A stretch of DNA of 64,000 nt from Phaeovulum vinaykumarii (lineage in GTDB: Bacteria > Pseudomonadota > Alphaproteobacteria > Rhodobacterales > Rhodobacteraceae): the NCBI RefSeq assembly GCF_900156695.1, contig NZ_FTOM01000008.1, forward strand, positions 62,001 to 126,000. Reading direction: 5' to 3'. Position 1 is the stretch's first letter. Every line of letters starts with the position of its first letter. Position numbers and translations under genes: made by a program. Under the pieces are notes generated by a model that was given only the letters and a program-made list of their open reading frames with translations, made no database searches and was not told the DNA's origin. This document shows positions 1 through 9,718 of the stretch, in pieces.

Positions 1-165
1 CGCCAGCGCGCGGATCTCTTCGGCGGCCTGGACCCAGGTCCAGCTCTGCCAGATGCCGAATTCCTTTTCGCGGTAAGCCGGCAAGCCGCCATGCAACTTC
101 ACGTTGCGCGCCAGCAGCGCCGGAATGGACCGGGGGGTGTCCCCGTCCGGATGTCGGTTGGCCAA
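1..165 (-). CDS. Acyl-CoA synthetase / AMP-forming ligase, N-terminal fragment (runs off left edge)
   Basis: Only the first 55 codons are inside the window. I chose a TTG start (complement of 163-165) because GAGGGAGGA lies just upstream and no ATG is near. The peptide contains SIPALLARN, LPAYREKEFG and WQSWTW followed by VQAAEEIRALA. This is the usual opening of the AMP-forming long-chain acyl-CoA synthetases found beside branched-chain amino acid type ABC genes in alphaproteobacteria. Known family reaction: ATP plus carboxylic acid plus CoA gives acyl-CoA, AMP and PPi. None of the catalytic motifs is visible here, so substrate cannot be judged. The gene is divergent from the histidine kinase at 426, and the roughly 260-base gap must hold both promoters. 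Family call is fairly safe; substrate unknown. Confidence 0.7.
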   Translation of the reverse strand, partial: MANRHPDGDTPRSIPALLARNVKLHGGLPAYREKEFGIWQSWTWVQAAEEIRALA

Positions 166-324
166 GTTGTCCTCCCTCGCGCCGTTGACCGGCGTCCTCG
201 CGCGCGCCCTGCGCAAGGGGGAAGGGCCCCTCCAGACCCTTCCCCTCGCGTGCCGCCGGGTTCCGTCCTCCTCCGGTTCCCGACAGCCGGCGCCTCCTCC
301 GGGGATCACGCTCGCGGGAAAAAC

Positions 325-353
325 TTGCGTGATTTTTTCCCAATTCTTACGAA
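325..353 (+). promoter_or_regulatory. Possible sigma-70 promoter for the histidine kinase
   Basis: The 260-base divergent gap 166-425 is GC-rich except for an AT-rich island at about 318-360. In it TTGCGT (325-330) and TACGAA (348-353) are spaced by 17. The same island has the short inverted repeat AATTC-TTAC-GAATT (342-355). Nothing else is recognisable in the gap. The -10 is weak, so this is a guess from position and base composition. Confidence 0.3.
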
Positions 354-425
354 TTCTTTCAGCCGCATTCCGGCGCTGGCGGCCCTGCGCGCGCGGTGCT
401 AGCCATGACGCGGGAGGGCGGTCAC

Positions 426-2345
426 ATGGGCAATGACGACGGACGCGAACGGCTGATCCAGGCGGGGCTGAACCTGATCCAGCAGGCCCTGTCGATCTTT
501 GACAGCGACCTGCGGCTGGCGGCGGCGAATCGCCCCTATCAGGTGATGTTCGACCTGCCCGACGCGCTGACCCAGCCCGGCACCAGCTTCGAGGACACGA
601 TACGCTTTCTGGTGATGCGCGGCGAATACGGGCCGCTGTCGGACCCCGAGGCGATGATCGCCGAGCGCGTCGAACAGGCCCGCACCTTCCGCGCCCATTA
701 CATGGAGCGCACCCGCGCCAACGGCCGCACCATCGCCGTCGAGGGCGCGCCGCTGCCGCAGGGCGGCTGGGTCACGGTCTATACCGACATCACCGACATC
801 AAGGCGCAGGAAGCGCTGCTGCACGCGCGCTCGGAGGTGCTGTCGAGCCAGCTTCTGGCCCATGCCGAACGTCTGGCGCAGGCCAACCGCGAACTGGCCG
901 CGACCAATGCAGCACTCGAGGAAGCCAAGCGCGAACTGACCGAGATCGAGGCCCGCACCCGGCAGGTGACCGAGATGATGCCGGCCCATATCGCGCATAT
1001 GGACCGCGACTTCCACTATACCTATTCCAACCGCCAGCTCACGGCGGTGATGCCCGGATCGCTGTCCGAGATCGTCGGCCGGCCCGCGATCGAGGCCCTG
1101 GGCGCGGACACCTTCCACCGGATCGAACCGGGCCTGCGCCGCGCGCTGGAGGGCGAGGCCAACGTGATCGAGATCAGCCACACGCCCTCGGGGCGGCGCA
1201 TCCGCATCGCGCTGACCCCGGACCGGGTGGGCGAGGGGGCGGTGAACGGCGTCTATATCCTGTCAACCGATGTCACCGGCGAGGCCCAGGCCCGCGCGGC
1301 CCTGGCCCAGAGCGCCAAGCGCGAGCTGGCCGCGCAGCTCACCTCGGGGCTGGCGCATGATTTCGCCAATCTGCTGACCATCATCCTGGGGCTTCAGGGG
1401 CGGCTCGAGCGCAGCCCCGGCCTGGGCCCCGAGGCGCTGGAACTGGTGCGCGCGACCCTGGCCGCGGCGCGGCGCGGCGGCACGCTGCTGGACCGGATCG
1501 CGGCGATTTCCGGGCCGCGGGCGCTGCGCCCCCAGCCCACCGATCTGCGCGCCTTCCTGGCCGATCTGGTGGCGATGGCGGCACCGACGCTGGGCGACGG
1601 GGTGCAGGTGCGCCAGGACGTGCAGGGGCTGGACGGCCCGCTTCTGCTGGACCCCGGCCCGCTTCAGGACAGCCTGCTGAACCTGATGCTGAACGCGCGC
1701 GACGCGATGGCCGGGCGCGGCGCGATCACCATCGCCGCGCATCCGGTGCGCGACACCTGGGTCGAGATCGCCGTCGCCGACAGCGGGCCGGGGTTTTCCC
1801 CCGAGGCGCTGGACCACGCGCTGGATCCGTTCTTCACCACCAAGGGCGGCGAGGGCTCGGGGCTGGGGCTGTCGATGGTCTATGACCAGACCAAGCTGGC
1901 CGGTGGCACCGTCAGCCTGGCCAATGCCCCCGGCGGCGGCGCCGAGGTGACCTTGCGCCTGCCGCTGCGCCCGGCCGAACCGCCGCCCCCCGAAATGCTG
2001 GTGCTGCTGGTCGAGGACAACGAGGACATCCGCCAGAACGTGCGCGAGATGCTGTGCGAGATGGGGCATTCCGTGCTCGAGACCACCTCGGCCGCCGAGG
2101 CGCTGGACCTTGCGGCCGTCGCCAATCCGGGCTTTGTTCTGTCCGACATCCAGCTTGCCGGCGGGCTGACCGGGCTGACCCTTCTCGAGGCGCTCGAGGC
2201 CGGCGGCATCGCCTGCGGGCGCGGGCTGATGACCTCGCTGCCGGCGGGGCATCCGCTGCGCGCGCGGGCGCCCTGCCCGGTGATCTCGAAACCCTTCGGG
2301 CCGGCCGAGCTGGCCAGCCTTCTTGCCGCCGGAGCCAATCGTTGA
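426..2345 (+). CDS. Hybrid sensor histidine kinase (PAS-PAS-HisKA-HATPase-REC)
   Basis: A 639-residue cytosolic hybrid kinase with no membrane segment. Order seen: a PAS_7-like N-terminal domain (about 5-130), a coiled-coil stretch rich in Ala/Glu (about 135-185), a second PAS-like domain (about 190-290), the dimerisation helix with H-box HDFANLL (His311), the HATPase core with N-box LNLMLNARDAM, DSGPGF, FFTTK and GSGLGLS, and a C-terminal receiver with VEDNED, phospho-acceptor Asp574 (LSDIQ), MTS and the SKPFG lysine. All catalytic residues look intact. ATG at 426 is preferred over upstream in-frame codons because GGAGGGCGG precedes it. The stop overlaps the TTG start of the response regulator, so the pair is translationally coupled. 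Signal unknown; the divergent acyl-CoA ligase makes carbon or fatty-acid metabolism a possible theme (inference). Confidence 0.85.
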   Translation: MGNDDGRERLIQAGLNLIQQALSIFDSDLRLAAANRPYQVMFDLPDALTQPGTSFEDTIRFLVMRGEYGPLSDPEAMIAERVEQARTFRAHYMERTRANGRTIAVEGAPLPQGGWVTVYTDITDIKAQEALLHARSEVLSSQLLAHAERLAQANRELAATNAALEEAKRELTEIEARTRQVTEMMPAHIAHMDRDFHYTYSNRQLTAVMPGSLSEIVGRPAIEALGADTFHRIEPGLRRALEGEANVIEISHTPSGRRIRIALTPDRVGEGAVNGVYILSTDVTGEAQARAALAQSAKRELAAQLTSGLAHDFANLLTIILGLQGRLERSPGLGPEALELVRATLAAARRGGTLLDRIAAISGPRALRPQPTDLRAFLADLVAMAAPTLGDGVQVRQDVQGLDGPLLLDPGPLQDSLLNLMLNARDAMAGRGAITIAAHPVRDTWVEIAVADSGPGFSPEALDHALDPFFTTKGGEGSGLGLSMVYDQTKLAGGTVSLANAPGGGAEVTLRLPLRPAEPPPPEMLVLLVEDNEDIRQNVREMLCEMGHSVLETTSAAEALDLAAVANPGFVLSDIQLAGGLTGLTLLEALEAGGIACGRGLMTSLPAGHPLRARAPCPVISKPFGPAELASLLAAGANR

Positions 2346-3046
2346 AAGCCCCCCATATCGCCATTCTCGACGATGAACCCGAAATCCGGCGGATGCTGTC
2401 GGATGCGCTCGAGGAAGCGGGGTTCCGCACCACCGCCTATGCGCGGGCGGGCGAGTTCGAGGTGGGGCTCAAGCGCTCGGCCCCCGATGTCTGTCTGGTG
2501 GATCTGGGCCTGCCCGACCGCGACGGGCTGGCGCTGGTGCATCGGCTGGCGCTCGAATCGGGGGCGGCGATCATCATCATCTCGGGGCGCGCGCAGGTGC
2601 AGGACCGGGTGACCGGCCTCGAACTGGGCGCCGACGATTACATCATCAAGCCCTTTGATCCCGCCGAGGTGGTGGCCCGCATCCGCGCCCGGCTGCGCAA
2701 GGGCCGCACCGAGGCCGCGCCCAGCCTGCAACGCGCGCGTTTCGCCGATTGGGTGGCCGAATTCGACCGCTATGTGCTGATCGCGCCCGACGGGACCGAA
2801 ACCCCCTTTTCCCATGCCGAGGGCGAGGTGCTGCGCCTGTTTCTCGACAGCCCGAAACGCCTGATCTCGCGCGCGCAGATGCAAGAGGCGCTGGGCGGCG
2901 GCGCGGGCGAAAGCTTCGACCGGGCGATGGATGTGCGCATCTCGCGGTTGCGCACCAAGCTGGGCGAAGACCCCAAGAACCCCCGCCTGATCAAGACGAT
3001 CTACGGCGCGGGCTATATCTTCCTGGGCGACGTGAGCTGGAACTGA
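2342..3046 (+). CDS. OmpR/PhoB-type response regulator
   Basis: A 234-residue protein with an N-terminal receiver (acidic pair in LDDEPE, phospho-acceptor Asp54 in LVDLGLPD, Lys103 in IIKPFDP) and a C-terminal winged-helix DNA-binding domain ending in RISRLRTKLGEDP and IKTIYGAGYIF, the signature of the OmpR class. The start is TTG at 2342, overlapping the kinase stop; GGAG sits about 9 bases upstream and there is no suitable ATG. It is the obvious cognate partner of the hybrid kinase, which already carries its own receiver, so a phosphorelay or competition between two receivers is possible. Targets cannot be deduced. A hairpin terminator follows at 3095. Confidence 0.85.
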   Translation: MKAPHIAILDDEPEIRRMLSDALEEAGFRTTAYARAGEFEVGLKRSAPDVCLVDLGLPDRDGLALVHRLALESGAAIIIISGRAQVQDRVTGLELGADDYIIKPFDPAEVVARIRARLRKGRTEAAPSLQRARFADWVAEFDRYVLIAPDGTETPFSHAEGEVLRLFLDSPKRLISRAQMQEALGGGAGESFDRAMDVRISRLRTKLGEDPKNPRLIKTIYGAGYIFLGDVSWN

Positions 3047-3094
3047 GCCCCGACCTGGAGCTGAGCCGGGGCCCGGATCTGCGCCCGGCAGTTG

Positions 3095-3133
3095 AAAGGG
3101 CCGGAAGCGGTCGCCCGCCCCCGGCCCCTTTTT
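3095..3133 (+). terminator. Intrinsic terminator after the response regulator
   Basis: AAAGGGCCGG (3095-3104) pairs with CCGG-CCCC-TTT (3121-3131, one bulged C) and runs into TTTTT. It lies between two convergent genes, so it may also stop clpB transcripts weakly. Confidence 0.6.
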
Positions 3134-3169
3134 CTCGACACGATCTTCATCGCGCGGTGCGCGCGGGGC

Positions 3170-5782
<2,613 letters not shown>

Positions 5783-5856
5783 CGGCTACTCCTTCCATTG
5801 AAGCCCCCGAAGCTTCGTGCGCCCGTCATGGCACGCACTTCTCCGGGTCTTGAGGC

Positions 5857-5887
5857 AAAGGTGGCGATGCCGGCGCCCCGCTTCAAG
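5857..5887 (-). promoter_or_regulatory. RpoH-like (sigma-32) promoter of clpB
   Basis: On the minus strand CTTGAAG (5887-5881) is followed after 16 bases by CCACCTTT (5864-5857), close to the sigma-32 pattern CTTGAA plus CCCCATnT. It lies about 75 bases upstream of the clpB ATG. Assignment is by motif and by the known heat-shock control of clpB. Confidence 0.5.
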
Positions 5888-5966
5888 AGGGGGGCAGGCT
5901 TGACCCGCACGCCCCTTCGGCGCAAGGGAAGGGCGCAACAGGGGACCACGCGAGGGAGATGACCCG

Positions 5967-6662
5967 ATGAGCCGAACCGACGACCGCCTGATCGTGGCAC
6001 TGGACGTGCCGGATGCGCATTCCGGGCTGGAGCTGGCCGCGCGGATCGGGGATGCGGTGTCGTTCTACAAGATCGGGCTTGGCATGCTGACCGGCGGCGG
6101 TCTGGCGCTGGCGCGCGAGCTGAAGGACGAGCACGACAAGCGCATCTTCCTGGACATGAAGCTCTTTGACATCGGCGCCACGGTCGAGGCGGCGGTGCGT
6201 GGCCTGGCCCGCTTCGATCTGGATTTCCTGACCGTGCACGGCGACCCCCATGTGGTGCGCGCCGCGCGCGAAGGGGCGGCGGGCAGCGCCACGAAGATCC
6301 TGGCGGTGACGATCCTGACCTCGCTTGATCGCGGGGATCTGGACGCCAGCCTGATCCGGGCGGGCGATCTGGCCGATCTGGTGGTGGAACGCGCCGGGCG
6401 CGCCTTCGAGGCCGGCGCCGATGGCGTGATCGCCAGCCCGCGCGAGGCGGCGCTGATCCGTGCCTTGCCGCAGGCCGCGGGCAAGCTGATCGTCACGCCG
6501 GGGGTGCGGCCCGCGGGGGCGGCGCTGGGCGACCAGAAGCGGGTCGAGACGCCGGCCGCCGCGATCGGGGCGGGCGCCGATCATATCGTGGTGGGCCGCC
6601 CGGTCTGGCAAGCCGCCGATCCGCGCGCCGCGGCGCAGGCGATCCTGGCCGAACTGCCCTGA
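5967..6662 (+). CDS. pyrF: Orotidine 5'-phosphate decarboxylase
   Basis: A 231-residue TIM-barrel enzyme converting OMP to UMP, last step of pyrimidine synthesis. Visible signatures are IVALDVP near the N-terminus, YKIGLGM, the catalytic LDMKLFDIG segment (Asp-x-Lys-x-x-Asp) and the C-terminal phosphate-binding part VTPGVRP with VVGRPVW. Length is normal for the bacterial short type. The start at 5967 has a GAGGGAGATG ribosome site. It stands alone between clpB (divergent) and the NfeD/QmcA pair (convergent). Confidence 0.96.
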   Translation: MSRTDDRLIVALDVPDAHSGLELAARIGDAVSFYKIGLGMLTGGGLALARELKDEHDKRIFLDMKLFDIGATVEAAVRGLARFDLDFLTVHGDPHVVRAAREGAAGSATKILAVTILTSLDRGDLDASLIRAGDLADLVVERAGRAFEAGADGVIASPREAALIRALPQAAGKLIVTPGVRPAGAALGDQKRVETPAAAIGAGADHIVVGRPVWQAADPRAAAQAILAELP

Positions 6663-6687
6663 CCGCGCGTCTGCCCCCCAGGCGGCG

Positions 6688-6972
6688 TCAGGACGGGGGG
6701 TGGTCGTCGTTGATGTCGCGGGTCCAGATACGCGTCTGGCCCCGCGTCACCCCCATCACCCGGCGCAGCACCGCCCAGGCCAGCGCCGAGGCCAGCGCCA
6801 GCACCACCAGCGCCACCGGCAGCGAAGGGCCCAACACCCCGGCCCACAGAAGCCCCGCAACCCCCAGCGCCCCGATGCCGAAGCCCAGCAGGATCTGCCC
6901 CGGCATCACCATCTCGAGGCCCGCCAGCACCAGCCCGGCCACGGCCCAGACCCACGGCTGCTGCCAGATCAT
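6688..6972 (-). CDS. NfeD-like membrane protein
   Basis: A 94-residue protein with two closely spaced hydrophobic blocks (about 8-45 and 50-68) and a short polar tail. Sequence and context (LEMVMPGQ, FGIGALGVAGL) match the short NfeD-type partners of SPFH proteins (NfeD1b/YbbK group), which lack the ClpP-like protease part. Its ATG overlaps the stop of the SPFH gene by four bases (ATGA), so the two are translationally coupled. Role in membrane microdomain organisation is known only for the family; the exact function is open. Confidence 0.8.
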   Translation of the reverse strand: MIWQQPWVWAVAGLVLAGLEMVMPGQILLGFGIGALGVAGLLWAGVLGPSLPVALVVLALASALAWAVLRRVMGVTRGQTRIWTRDINDDHPPS

Positions 6973-7862
6973 GCGCCCTTCCTCCCCTTGAGCAGGCCAA
7001 ACGCATCGCCAAAGGCCTCGAGCGCCGAGGTCGGCATCAGCACGGTCTGCCGCCCCGCGCCATCGGCCACCTTGGCGATGGCCTCGACCTGTTTCAGCGC
7101 CACCTGATATTGCGCCGCTTCAAGACCGTTTTCCTTGATCGCCGCGGCCACGACACCGGTGGCATAGGCCTCGGCCTCGGCCAGGATGCGGCGCGCCTTG
7201 GCCTGCTGTTCGGCGGCATAAAGCTCGGCATCGGCGGCCAGCTCGACCGACCGCTTCTTGCCCTCGGCCTCGGTGACCTGCGCGCGCCGGGCGCGTTCGG
7301 CATTGAGCTGCTGGAGCATCGCCGCGCGCGTGGCCTCGTCAAGGTTCACGTCCAGGATCTCGGCCCGCGTCACCTCGATCCCCCAATCGTCCACGATATT
7401 GGCCAGATGCGCGCGGATGGATTCGATCAGCGCCGCGCGGTTCGATTGCACCGCATCCAGCTCCATCCGCCCGATTTCCGAGCGCACGATCCCGGCCACG
7501 GTGGTGGCGATCGCGGCATCCACGTCGCGGATGCGATAGACCGACTTCTCGGGTTCGATGATGCGATAGAAGACGCTCGTGTCCACGGCCACCAGCACGT
7601 TGTCCGAGGTGATCGCATCCTGCCGGTTGGTCGGCAATTGCCGTTCCAGCACCGAGATGCGATGCGCCACGCGGTCCAGGAAGGGCACGATGAAGTTGAT
7701 CCCCGGCCCCAGCACCGACCGCAGCCGGCCAAAGCGTTCGACCACGTATTTCTCGGATTGCGGAACGATCCGCACCCCCTTGAAGACGGCAAGGATCACG
7801 ATCCCCGCCAGAACCAGCAACGTCAGATCGCCGCCGCCCAGAAAAGCGCTCATCGGGTCCAT
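6969..7862 (-). CDS. qmcA: SPFH/Band 7 membrane protein, QmcA/stomatin-like
   Basis: About 297 residues: an N-terminal membrane helix (LTLLVLAGIVILAVF), an SPFH domain beginning at VRIVPQSEKYVVERFG, and a long Ala/Glu-rich coiled coil (about 190-260). The family forms large oligomers that organise membrane microdomains and often regulate FtsH-type proteolysis. I start it at 7862 (ATG for MDPMSAF) because GAGGAGACGGGC precedes it; upstream in-frame codons would read into dinB. A second ATG three codons in is the alternative. It heads a two-gene unit with the NfeD-like gene and is divergent from dinB. Confidence 0.9.
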   Translation of the reverse strand: MDPMSAFLGGGDLTLLVLAGIVILAVFKGVRIVPQSEKYVVERFGRLRSVLGPGINFIVPFLDRVAHRISVLERQLPTNRQDAITSDNVLVAVDTSVFYRIIEPEKSVYRIRDVDAAIATTVAGIVRSEIGRMELDAVQSNRAALIESIRAHLANIVDDWGIEVTRAEILDVNLDEATRAAMLQQLNAERARRAQVTEAEGKKRSVELAADAELYAAEQQAKARRILAEAEAYATGVVAAAIKENGLEAAQYQVALKQVEAIAKVADGAGRQTVLMPTSALEAFGDAFGLLKGRKGA

Positions 7863-7962
7863 GCCCGTCTCCTCGTTTCCAGATCCGTCGCTCAAGGATA
7901 GGACAGGTGACAATGGCGCAAAATGGGCGGGCATGCGAAAACTGCGCCATCCGGGGGAAAAG

Positions 7963-9228
7963 ATGCCTGCATTGTGCCGAGATTGCCTGTCCACCTTCGA
8001 GACGCGGCCGCCGCGCTGTCCGCGCTGTGCCGGCCGGCGGCTGGTGGATGACCCCGAATTGCTTGATCTCGGCATCGCGCATCTGGATTGCGACGCCTTC
8101 TATGCCAGCGTCGAAAAGCGCGACGACCCCGCCCTGGCCGCGCGGCCCGTCATCGTGGGCGGGGGCGCGCGCGGGGTCGTGGCCACCTGCTGCTATGTCG
8201 CGCGGATCGCGGGCGTGCGCTCGGCGATGCCGATGTTCCGGGCGCTGAAGCTCTGCCCCGATGCGGTGGTGATCCGCCCGCGCATGGCCCATTACGCCGC
8301 CGTCTCGCGCCAGATCCGCGCGCGGATGGAGGCGCTGACCCCCGCGGTCGAGCCGCTCTCGCTCGACGAGGCGTTTCTGGACCTGCGCGGGACCGCGCGG
8401 CTGCATGGCGCGCCGCCGGCGGTGCTGCTGGCGCGTCTTGCGCGCGAGATCGAACAGGATCTGGGCGTGACCGTCTCGGTCGGGCTGTCGCACAACAAGT
8501 TCCTGGCCAAGATCGCCTCGGATCTCGACAAGCCGCGCGGTTTCTCGGTGATCGGGCAGGCCGCAACCCGGGACTTCCTGCGCGACCAGCCCGTCAGCCT
8601 GATCTGGGGCGTGGGCGAGGCCACCCGCCGCGCGCTGGCCGGGGCGGGGCTGCGCCGGCTGGCCGATGTGCGCGCGCGCGATCGCGCCTGGATGCAGGGG
8701 CGTTTCGGGGCCTCGGGGGCGCGGATCTGGGATCTGGCGCAGGGCCACGACAGCCGCCGGGTCGACCCCCGCCAGCCGATCAAGTCGGTCTCGCACGAGA
8801 CCACCTTCGAGACCGACATCGGTGAGCGCGCCGCGCTCGAGGCGCATCTGTGGCACCTGTCCGAGAAGGTCTCGGACAGGCTCAAGGCGCGCGATCTGGC
8901 CGGGAACGTGGTCACGCTGAAGCTGCGGCGGGCCGATTTCAGCCTGTTGACCCGCCAGCACCGGCTGGCCGAGCCCAGCCAGCTGGGCGACACGATGTTC
9001 CGCACCGCGCGCGATCTGCTGGCCGCGCTGCCCGAGACCGGGCCCTTTCGGCTGATCGGTGTGGGCATGTCGGATCTGGGCCCCGCCACCGGCGATCCGG
9101 CCGGCGATCTGCTGGACCCGCAGGCGGGGATGCGTGCGCGCGCCGAACGCGCCCGCGACGCGATCCGCGCGCGGTTCGGGGCGCAGGCCATCACCACCGG
9201 CCGCGGCTGGCGCCCCGAGCGCGACTAG
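7963..9228 (+). CDS. dinB: DNA polymerase IV with N-terminal zinc-ribbon extension
   Basis: About 421 residues, Y-family translesion polymerase. The palm starts at HLDCDAFYASVEKRD (first metal Asp42), followed by AMPMFRALKLCP, the second metal site LSLDEAFLDL, VSVGLSHNKFLAKIASD and the little-finger domain. Ahead of the usual Pol IV start are about 38 residues with CRDC and CPRC (Cys5, 8, 19, 22), which look like a small zinc ribbon; E. coli DinB has none. ATG 7963 is chosen for the preceding GGGGGAAAAG; an ATG at 7933 in frame is possible. No LexA box is evident in the 100-base gap to qmcA. Confidence 0.93.
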   Translation: MPALCRDCLSTFETRPPRCPRCAGRRLVDDPELLDLGIAHLDCDAFYASVEKRDDPALAARPVIVGGGARGVVATCCYVARIAGVRSAMPMFRALKLCPDAVVIRPRMAHYAAVSRQIRARMEALTPAVEPLSLDEAFLDLRGTARLHGAPPAVLLARLAREIEQDLGVTVSVGLSHNKFLAKIASDLDKPRGFSVIGQAATRDFLRDQPVSLIWGVGEATRRALAGAGLRRLADVRARDRAWMQGRFGASGARIWDLAQGHDSRRVDPRQPIKSVSHETTFETDIGERAALEAHLWHLSEKVSDRLKARDLAGNVVTLKLRRADFSLLTRQHRLAEPSQLGDTMFRTARDLLAALPETGPFRLIGVGMSDLGPATGDPAGDLLDPQAGMRARAERARDAIRARFGAQAITTGRGWRPERD

Positions 9229-9281
9229 CCGCCCCCCGCGGGCGCCCCCTGCGTCATCCCGCCACACCTCCTCCGAAAGGC

Positions 9282-9294
9282 CGTGTTAAACACG
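9282..9294. promoter_or_regulatory. Perfect 13-base palindrome upstream of the 53-residue ORF
   Basis: CGTGTT-A-AACACG, 50 bases before the small gene at 9344, in an otherwise GC-only gap. It could be an operator or the stem of a tiny hairpin. No matching regulator is recognised. Confidence 0.35.
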
Positions 9295-9343
9295 CGCGTC
9301 CCAGAGTGTCCGCCGTGGGAACGAACGGATGAAGGGGGACACC

Positions 9344-9505
9344 ATGTCCGAACATTTCGAAGACGGGATCAAGGTGGTGAAGCTGCACGACAAGCATCCC
9401 GTCCATGAGCTGGACGCCGAACAACGCGCCATCCTGGCGATCTGGCGGCAGATGAACGGCGCGCCCGATTTCGAGAACACCGCGGCCGACAAGCCGCAGG
9501 GCTGA
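9344..9505 (+). CDS. Small conserved-looking hypothetical protein (53 aa)
   Basis: An ATG with AGGGGGA eight bases upstream opens a 53-residue frame, TGA at 9503. The product is hydrophilic and acidic-amphipathic (contains IKVVKLHDKHPV, LDAEQRAILAIWRQM and FENTAADKPQG) with no signal peptide or membrane segment. A central helix (about 24-38) is likely. The ribosome site, codon pattern and isolation between dinB and the thiolase argue that it is real; I do not recognise the family. An in-frame ATG 15 bases upstream is less well placed relative to the ribosome site. Confidence 0.6.
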   Translation: MSEHFEDGIKVVKLHDKHPVHELDAEQRAILAIWRQMNGAPDFENTAADKPQG

Positions 9506-9575
9506 GCCGGCCTCTGGGCTGAGGCCAGGCGCCCGCCGTCAAGCGGCCCGCCACCGGAACGCCCGCCGCCCGAAC

Positions 9576-9610
9576 GCCAGTCATCGAAGAGCCAGTCATC
9601 GAAGAGCCAG
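9576..9610. repeat. Two-copy 15-base tandem repeat with a partial third copy
   Basis: The unit GCCAGTCATCGAAGA occurs at 9576-9590 and 9591-9605, and five more bases (9606-9610) begin a third copy. It lies in non-coding DNA immediately before the large palindrome. Looks like replication slippage; no coding role is seen. Confidence 0.7.
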
Positions 9611-9612
9611 GC

Positions 9613-9647
9613 GCGCGGGCGCGTGACGTTCCGTCATCTGCCCGCGC
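9613..9647. promoter_or_regulatory. 35-base interrupted palindrome, candidate operator for the thiolase gene
   Basis: Perfectly symmetric in layout: GCGCGGGC, 3-base gap, TGACG, TTC centre, CGTCA, 3-base gap, GCCCGCGC (9613-9647, centre 9630). All 13 arm pairs match. It ends seven bases before a good -35 box (9654) of the thiolase promoter and is not followed by a T-run, so an operator or activator site is likelier than a terminator. The binding protein is unknown. Confidence 0.5.
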
Positions 9648-9653
9648 CCGCTC

Positions 9654-9683
9654 TTGGCGCCCCCCGCCCCGCCCGCCTAGTCT
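9654..9683 (+). promoter_or_regulatory. Probable sigma-70 promoter of the beta-ketothiolase gene
   Basis: TTGGCG (9654-9659), 18-base spacer, TAGTCT (9678-9683). Transcription would start about 28 bases before the ATG at 9719. The TAG-type -10 is of the same kind as in other candidates in this window (36305, 19492). Confidence 0.45.
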
Positions 9684-9718
9684 CGTCCGGCAAGGGATAA
9701 TGGGAAGGGGGGAGCACC

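Noticed and set aside
9576-9610. Tandem repeat as a possible CRISPR remnant
   Set aside because: Units are directly joined without spacers and only two copies exist.
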